A stretch of 10,266 nt of DNA. It comes from CAG-964 sp902789345. Lineage in GTDB: Bacteria > Bacillota > Clostridia > Oscillospirales > Acutalibacteraceae. The stretch lies in assembly GCA_052117325.1 (NCBI GenBank), contig JBQKJJ010000035.1. One strand, given 5' to 3'. Shown piece by piece: positions 6,297 to 10,266 of the stretch. The notes under the pieces were generated by a model. The model had not been told where the DNA came from. It was given only the letters and a program-made list of their open reading frames with translations, and made no database searches. Position 1 is the first letter of the stretch; the number at the start of each line of letters is the position of its first letter. A program made the position numbers and the translations under genes.

Positions 6297-8753
6297 TTAA
6301 TCTCCTCTTTTCCTTATAAGATAAGCGTAAATATATATTGCTGTTAAAAGTTGCTTTTTCTCTGTAGGATTCTTAATCCACTCGTACATTTTTCCCGAAA
6401 ACTTTTTATATTTGTCAATATCTTCTTTGTCCTTGCCATTTTTCGCACTTGGTTCCATTCTTGAAAGTAAATAAACATACCTTGCATAATTTATTTTATC
6501 TGTATCGGAATTGCGCAATAAAAATACAAGATTATACAAAAGGCTGGCACCAAAATCATTGTCGGAATTTTTCTTTGACTCGCCAAAACCGAAAAATTCT
6601 TTTAGCGTATCAAGCTTTTCTGAGATTACCTTATTTTTAAATTCATCCCAACTGTATGTGTGCTTTAATTCAATGCCCGATAGCTTGTCGGACTTAAAGA
6701 CATCCTTTGCGTCAAACAAAGTAACTGCATTTTTTTCAGGTTCATTTCCGCCGTGCCTAGTGTAGCTCTTAGATAAGCTTTCAAGCTTGTCTACCTCTTG
6801 AGCAGAGATGCTGATAGGGAAGGTTGAGCCGTATAATCCTATACCGGCTGATATTGTTAAAGTACCCTCGGTGAATTTGTTAAAGCTGTCTGTTAGGTCA
6901 ACTGCAAAGCTTATTACATCATCCCAAGCGCCTACAACAAAAACATCGTCACCACCGGAGTAAACAATAGAAATGTTTCGTTCGCCTGACCTTGAAAGGC
7001 CACCGTAGCTTCCTGTTTTTAAAATTGAATTAATATGATGTTTAAAGAATAAAGACAATTGTCTGGAAAGTGACGCTGTACGGGACAGGGTAACATATTT
7101 TGCACCACAGTCATTTCTGTTAAATCCTCGTACAAAGGCACGACCTAAATTGTCAACATCTGCTCGCAAAACAGCAATACGGCTTATACCTGTTGAACTT
7201 TTTGCAAGCTCATCTGTTTGGTTATTCTTTGAATGATAGTCACCTACCCAAAGGTGAGTTGAAACATCTTGCCCTATATTCATTTTACCCTTACAGTAAC
7301 AGCGAACATACTCAATGTCATTCTGCATTTTGTCTTTAAGAGATTTTTCGTTGTCTGAAACAAGCCTGCATCCAAATGGCAGCTTAATGCCAATTTCACG
7401 GCTTGTTCTAAGCACCGTAAAATACTCTTTTGTTAATATATCGTTTGAAAGTTTATTAATACTGTTGCAAAACTCACAACGATATTCCTCTATGCCGTTG
7501 TCTGAAACGGATTTTATAAGATGTGACGGTGACTTGCAGCACTTACATTCTCTTTTCCCGTCACCTGAATATGCGCTGTTTAGGGCTAAAATTTCTTGTG
7601 CTGAATAACGGTGAAGCTTTTTGCGACTTATTGACCTGCTTATTTCGGCAAACAATTCGGCATAGCTGCCGTCAGGTTTGTTTTGTATGTCATTTGAACT
7701 GCACTGGGCATATCCACCTGCTATATACAGGCCTGTTGCAAAGTTGTCAATAAGCCATTTGTTTACTGTCTTTTCAAATCTGTCAAGAATACTTTTTGTT
7801 TCGTCTGTATTGGCAAGAATAAGGTAACAGTGTCCTCCACCGGTATATATTATGTTCGCCCTTGAGTATTCCAGCTGTGTAAGCAGCTCATCGAGAATAT
7901 GTTCCATAAAAATTTCAAGATAAAAAGACCTTGCACGCAAGTCTTTAAGAGCACCCTGAACATTGATTGTATAAATAAACTTTTGTATTCCGAAAATATC
8001 AAGGGAGTAAAGCAAAAAAACCTTTTTATCGTAGAATTTATTTGAATTTTTGAAAAGTTCTGTTCTATAGTCTGTAATACTGTTAGCCTCAAGATATGTA
8101 TATATACAGCCGGCAAATGCCGCAGTTAGCTTTGAATGGTCATATAAAGATATATCGGCTACCTGTTCGGTAGAGGTTGATGACGGGATATATGTGCATA
8201 AGGCTTCCGTAAGCTCCAGCAGTGAATTAATATATCGGTCTGTTTCATATTGATCTATCGGTTTTGAAAAATCAATAGTTTTTAGAAGGTTTTTAAACTT
8301 TTCTCTTACTGCAGAATAATAGGCAGAACCAAACTCCTCTTTTGTTTCTGTAGGATAGTTTATTGCGTTGTTTGAATCGTCAAGCATTCCGGGACGATAG
8401 TAAAGCTTTTTGTTATTGTTGTTTAAAAGGTTAAACACACTCTCAAGCGGTGTACTCTTGGCAAACCCCGGCTCGCCGTTTTGAGCGTCTCGGCGGTCGC
8501 CTGCCGAAGCAATGTTGTCTGCCATATAAGTAATGTAGGCAACAGAATCGTCAGCCAAGCCGGCCCTTGAAAGAGGAGCATAGTGGTGGTATCTTACTGC
8601 ATCAAGAATATCCTTGTCAGCCATACCTACTTCTTCTTTAAGAAACTTATAACCGCCCTCACTGTGGTTTGTTTTTTCTCCGGAACGGCAAATTACTTTT
8701 CCAATATCGTGTACAAGCGAAGAGCAAATTGCTTTAATTTTCTTATCGTTCAT
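6297..8753 (-). CDS. cas10: Cas10/Csm1, signature subunit: HD nuclease and cyclic oligoadenylate synthase
   Basis: Large subunit of the type III-A effector. On target RNA binding it cuts single-stranded DNA with its HD domain and turns ATP into cyclic oligoadenylates with its second Palm domain. The protein has 818 residues. The HD motif LVHDIGK places H15-D16, followed by RYHHYAPL (H56, H57) and ADNIASAGDRR (79-88). The first Palm domain has LDIFGIQKFIY (251-261) and YTGGGHCYLIL (303-313). A zinc-binding module has C403/C406 and C426/C429. The second Palm domain has GGDD at 600-603 (coded at 6945-6956), the cyclase active site. All catalytic motifs are intact, so DNase and signalling activities are both predicted. 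GGAGG stands 8 bases before the ATG. The start overlaps the cas6 stop by one base (TAATG), indicating coupling. Confidence 0.98.
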   Translation of the reverse strand: MNDKKIKAICSSLVHDIGKVICRSGEKTNHSEGGYKFLKEEVGMADKDILDAVRYHHYAPLSRAGLADDSVAYITYMADNIASAGDRRDAQNGEPGFAKSTPLESVFNLLNNNNKKLYYRPGMLDDSNNAINYPTETKEEFGSAYYSAVREKFKNLLKTIDFSKPIDQYETDRYINSLLELTEALCTYIPSSTSTEQVADISLYDHSKLTAAFAGCIYTYLEANSITDYRTELFKNSNKFYDKKVFLLYSLDIFGIQKFIYTINVQGALKDLRARSFYLEIFMEHILDELLTQLEYSRANIIYTGGGHCYLILANTDETKSILDRFEKTVNKWLIDNFATGLYIAGGYAQCSSNDIQNKPDGSYAELFAEISRSISRKKLHRYSAQEILALNSAYSGDGKRECKCCKSPSHLIKSVSDNGIEEYRCEFCNSINKLSNDILTKEYFTVLRTSREIGIKLPFGCRLVSDNEKSLKDKMQNDIEYVRCYCKGKMNIGQDVSTHLWVGDYHSKNNQTDELAKSSTGISRIAVLRADVDNLGRAFVRGFNRNDCGAKYVTLSRTASLSRQLSLFFKHHINSILKTGSYGGLSRSGERNISIVYSGGDDVFVVGAWDDVISFAVDLTDSFNKFTEGTLTISAGIGLYGSTFPISISAQEVDKLESLSKSYTRHGGNEPEKNAVTLFDAKDVFKSDKLSGIELKHTYSWDEFKNKVISEKLDTLKEFFGFGESKKNSDNDFGASLLYNLVFLLRNSDTDKINYARYVYLLSRMEPSAKNGKDKEDIDKYKKFSGKMYEWIKNPTEKKQLLTAIYIYAYLIRKRGD

Positions 8754-9499
8754 TAATTGTCCTCCTTAATACTTAATGCACCCATTCCAAGTGACGCTTT
8801 AATTCCAACGCCAAGGTATTCGCCTAGCTGAAAAAGAGTTTTTGCATAATTTTTTAATAATGACGGACCCTTTATATAAATTGATACTATACCCGTAAAA
8901 CCTGTAATCTTACTTCCCTCAAGGGGAAAACGCACAGTGCTTAATCTGTACGAAATAATCCTGCTGTTTTCAATAAGTGCCTCAAGGGTGTCTTCATCAA
9001 AAAAAGAACTGTCGTTTGTGGCGCCGGTTGCCTTTTTCATAAGGCTTTGGTAAATAAGCCTAAGCTCCGGCATAATAACATAATCCCCTTGTCTTTTAAA
9101 TGCTGTGGGTGTATTAAAAGAGATTTTTAATATAGATGATGGCTCGTCAAAAAAGGTCGTTTTTAAAAGCTTTTCCAAAGGTATTTCGGAAATTTCTTTC
9201 TTTATAATATTTACAACAGCACCATCTTTGTACATTAGTGTAAACGATGAAAAGCTTTCATCGGCAAGCACCTTAAAGATTTTATTGTACGCTTCTATTC
9301 CTACTGTGCAAACAGTCCAGCACCACTCGTCGCCTGCTTTGGTTAAGCTTATGCTAAAAGGGTTTAGGCCGCTGTTGTGGAGATTATAGGCATAGTTTGT
9401 ATCAATAACCGACATAATAACCCCATGCAGCAGCGAGGAAATGTGACGGGTAATCTCGAAATCGTCGCTTGTTACGTACATTTTTAACTTTGCCAACAT
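8753..9499 (-). CDS. cas6: Cas6, pre-crRNA processing endoribonuclease
   Basis: RAMP-fold RNase that cuts within each CRISPR repeat to release crRNAs with an 8-nt 5' handle. Counting from the upstream ATG at 9511 (252 residues), family signatures are H29, LHNSGLNPFSIS (44-55, H45 a candidate catalytic His), SFNTPTAFKR (131-140), GFTGIVSI (204-211) and the C-terminal Gly-rich loop GVGIKASLGMGAL (234-246). I chose the ATG at 9499 (248 residues) because AAAGGA lies 11 bases before it, whereas the ATG at 9511 directly abuts that same Shine-Dalgarno sequence and could hardly use it. It is the first gene of the operon, about 26 bases after the predicted transcription start, and overlaps cas10 by one base. 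Cas6 leading the operon, instead of lying after csm6 as in Staphylococcus epidermidis, is a known variation. Catalytic His assignment is inference. Confidence 0.95.
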   Translation of the reverse strand: MLAKLKMYVTSDDFEITRHISSLLHGVIMSVIDTNYAYNLHNSGLNPFSISLTKAGDEWCWTVCTVGIEAYNKIFKVLADESFSSFTLMYKDGAVVNIIKKEISEIPLEKLLKTTFFDEPSSILKISFNTPTAFKRQGDYVIMPELRLIYQSLMKKATGATNDSSFFDEDTLEALIENSRIISYRLSTVRFPLEGSKITGFTGIVSIYIKGPSLLKNYAKTLFQLGEYLGVGIKASLGMGALSIKEDN

Positions 9500-9531
9500 A
9501 GTACTAAACATCCTTTTTAAAATCTAAATTT

Positions 9532-9560
9532 ACTATATCACATGATTTAAATAAAATCAA
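9532..9560 (-). promoter_or_regulatory. Predicted sigma-A promoter of the cas6-csm operon
   Basis: Read on the minus strand: -35 TTGATT (9555-9560), a 17-base spacer, and -10 TATAGT (9532-9537) preceded by TG one base upstream, an extended -10 element. Transcription should begin near 9525, giving a short 5' leader before the cas6 start. Predicted from consensus only. Confidence 0.7.
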
Positions 9561-9669
9561 TAATATTTACAAAAATTTTTACAAAAAAATTTATAATATG
9601 ATGATAATTGATAAAGCAATGCTAAATATAGTTGACCTTAAAGAAATTACTGTATTTTTTCAAAATTTG

Positions 9670-9698
9670 TTGCAAAATTAGAAAAAATTGTGTAAAAT
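9670..9698 (+). promoter_or_regulatory. Predicted sigma-A promoter for the CRISPR array
   Basis: TTGCAA (9670-9675), a 17-base spacer, and TAAAAT (9693-9698). The predicted start is near 9705, about 180 bases before repeat 1, so the transcript would begin with the folded element at 9712-9768. The -35 box lies inside the left arm of the outer inverted repeat. A second TTGACT at 9837-9842 nearer the array lacks a good -10 box at proper spacing. Confidence 0.6.
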
Positions 9699-9711
9699 GA
9701 AACTGTTAAAA

Positions 9712-9768
9712 AGTGCGAAAGTCTTGTAACAAGGCTTCTGTAACAGGCATTTTCACCTGTTTCGCACT
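9712..9768 (+). repeat. Structured leader element: 9-bp inverted repeat enclosing two hairpins
   Basis: AGTGCGAAA (9712-9720) pairs perfectly with TTTCGCACT (9760-9768). Inside are hairpin A (9721-9735, 6 pairs including one G-U, loop TAA) and hairpin B (AACAGG 9742-9747 with CCTGTT 9756-9761, loop of 8). Hairpin B shares two bases with the outer stem, so the two would trade end pairs. Together they can form a compact three-way junction starting about 7 bases into the predicted leader transcript. The word TGTAACA occurs twice (9725-9731 and 9739-9745), 14 bases apart. No T run follows, so it is not an ordinary terminator. It could be a structured RNA or a DNA site. Confidence 0.55.
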
Positions 9769-9884
9769 GCATTATTTATATTATTGTCGAATTTTGCAAC
9801 TGCACGCCGCGTAAAGACTGGCTGTATTTATTTGTATTGACTGCTTTTTTATTTTTTGGCATTGGTGCTTTGTGTAATTTTGAC

Positions 9885-10266
9885 GAAACAACTCACACCC
9901 CCAACGGGGACGAAAACTGTCTACCTGCAATAAGACCTACTTCCAATGTTGTTGAGAAACAACTCACACCCCCAACGGGGACGAAAACAAGCCGCTTGCA
10001 TCGTCTTTTTATTGTCTTTGTGAAACAACTCACACCCCCAACGGGGACGAAAACAACAGTTTGATGCCTTCGGCATCAATTGCCATAAAGAAACAACTCA
10101 CACCCCCAGCGGGGACGAAAACATTTTGTTGCTTTCATATTAATTTCTCCTTTAGGAAACAACTCACACCCCCAACGGGGACGAAAACATTGTCTGTTGT
10201 TTTGGTTGACTTGATAATGTCAAGAAACAACTCACACCCCCAACGGGGACGAAAACACTATGCGTA
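9885..10266 (+). CRISPR. Type III-A CRISPR array, 6 repeats, continues beyond the window
   Basis: Six 33-base repeats start at 9885, 9956, 10022, 10090, 10156 and 10224. Each begins GAAACAACTC, has the core CCCCCAACGGGG and ends ACGAAAAC. Spacers are 9918-9955 (38 nt), 9989-10021 (33), 10055-10089 (35), 10123-10155 (33), 10189-10223 (35), and a partial one from 10257. All repeats are identical except repeat 4, which has G for A at 10109. The core can fold as CCCC/GGGG with a 3-nt loop. Cleavage after GGGG would leave the 8-nt handle ACGAAAAC, closely resembling the known Csm handles ACGAGAAC and ACGGAAAC, so the array is read on the plus strand, away from the cas operon. Five of six repeats are followed by A, so the true unit might be 34 bases with the first copy differing. 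No exact spacer match elsewhere in the window was noticed. Confidence 0.98.

Larger units (their letters stand above)
9669..9800. repeat. 11-bp perfect inverted repeat in the CRISPR leader
   Basis: GTTGCAAAATT (9669-9679) is the exact reverse complement of AATTTTGCAAC (9790-9800). The arms enclose the array promoter's -10 region and the smaller inverted repeat at 9712-9768. No clear target-site duplication flanks the arms, so a miniature transposable element is not supported. The left arm covers the predicted -35 box, which fits a protein-binding site better than an RNA stem, because most of the left arm would not be transcribed. Confidence 0.6.
9512..9884 (+). promoter_or_regulatory. CRISPR leader and divergent regulatory region
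   Basis: This AT-rich non-coding region separates the leftward cas operon from the rightward array and abuts the first repeat, so it is the leader of the array. No credible gene was found in it. It holds the two opposed promoters, two nested inverted repeats (9669-9800 and 9712-9768), and a short GC-rich patch (CACGCCGCG, about 9803-9811) that stands out from the AT-rich surroundings. The final 45 bases before repeat 1 are T-rich. Spacer insertion would be expected at the 9884/9885 boundary. Confidence 0.75.

Noticed and set aside
7850..8116. Minus-strand frame inside cas10 and similar plus-strand frames within the csm genes
   Set aside because: These lie wholly inside well-recognised genes with intact domains in another frame, and none has a supporting start signal or family motif.
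1818..9499. Type III-B (Cmr) or a degenerate type III system
   Set aside because: Gene order, a Csm2-type small subunit, the Csm3 D32 motif, the Csm4/Csm5 signatures and Csm6 fit type III-A; HD, GGDD, CARF and HEPN motifs are all intact, with no frameshift seen.
9592..9597. Perfect TATAAT on the plus strand as another array promoter
   Set aside because: The nearest TTTACA boxes are 20 or 8 bases away, outside the usual 16-18 spacing, and the site is farther from the array than the better promoter at 9670-9698.
9712..9768. tRNA-like cloverleaf in the leader
   Set aside because: The fold has three helices but is too short, and lacks a T-arm GTTCRA-type loop, an anticodon arm of the right size and a CCA-compatible acceptor stem.
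9669..9800. Miniature inverted-repeat transposable element in the leader
   Set aside because: The terminal arms are only 11 bp and the flanking bases show no target-site duplication.
9837..10064. Plus-strand open frame across the leader end and repeats 1-3
   Set aside because: It is read through CRISPR repeats and spacers; the recurring peptide is simply the translated repeat.

Overview
The window looks like the chromosome of a low-GC Gram-positive bacterium, most likely a gut-type Clostridia (Ruminococcus- or Oscillospiraceae-like). The reasons are AT-rich intergenic DNA, strong AGGAGG-type ribosome binding sites, an LPXTG-anchored surface protein, and a Firmicutes-style type III-A CRISPR system. 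The genus cannot be fixed by reading alone.

Layout: (1) Positions 1-1535 (+) hold the C-terminal part of a cell-wall-anchored adhesin or pilin-like protein, with an SdrD/Cna-B-like domain, a SpaA-like domain, an LPLTG sortase motif, a membrane helix and a basic tail. Its start lies before the window. (2) Positions 1536-1817 are a convergent intergenic gap with a 13-bp perfect hairpin, probably the shared terminator. (3) Positions 1818-9499 (-) are one tight operon, in transcription order cas6, cas10/csm1, csm2, csm3, csm4, csm5, csm6, with overlaps or gaps of a few bases up to csm5 and 36 bases before csm6. (4) Positions 9500-9884 are a 385-base AT-rich divergent regulatory region, with a good promoter for the cas operon on the minus strand and another facing the array on the plus strand. 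It also carries nested inverted repeats. (5) Positions 9885 to the end are a CRISPR array: six 33-base repeats and five complete spacers, running out of the window.

How it works together: the array is read on the plus strand. Each repeat ends in GGGG followed by ACGAAAAC, the classic 8-nt 5' handle arrangement of type III-A crRNAs, so Cas6 should cut after GGGG. Csm1-Csm5 form the effector. Csm3 keeps the target-RNA cleaving Asp (D32). Cas10 keeps both the HD nuclease motif and the GGDD cyclase motif, so cyclic oligoadenylate signalling should be intact. Csm6 keeps its CARF motif and HEPN R-X4-H site, so it should be the activated RNase. All parts appear functional. No cas1/cas2 adaptation genes are in the window.

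The genes themselves are a canonical Csm locus, not a new system. The least explained signal is the leader at about 9669-9800. It has an 11-bp inverted repeat enclosing a 9-bp inverted repeat, which in turn encloses two hairpins. The inner part would be at the very 5' end of the predicted leader transcript. Spacer 4 is also notable: its reverse complement reads as a ribosome binding site plus start codon.
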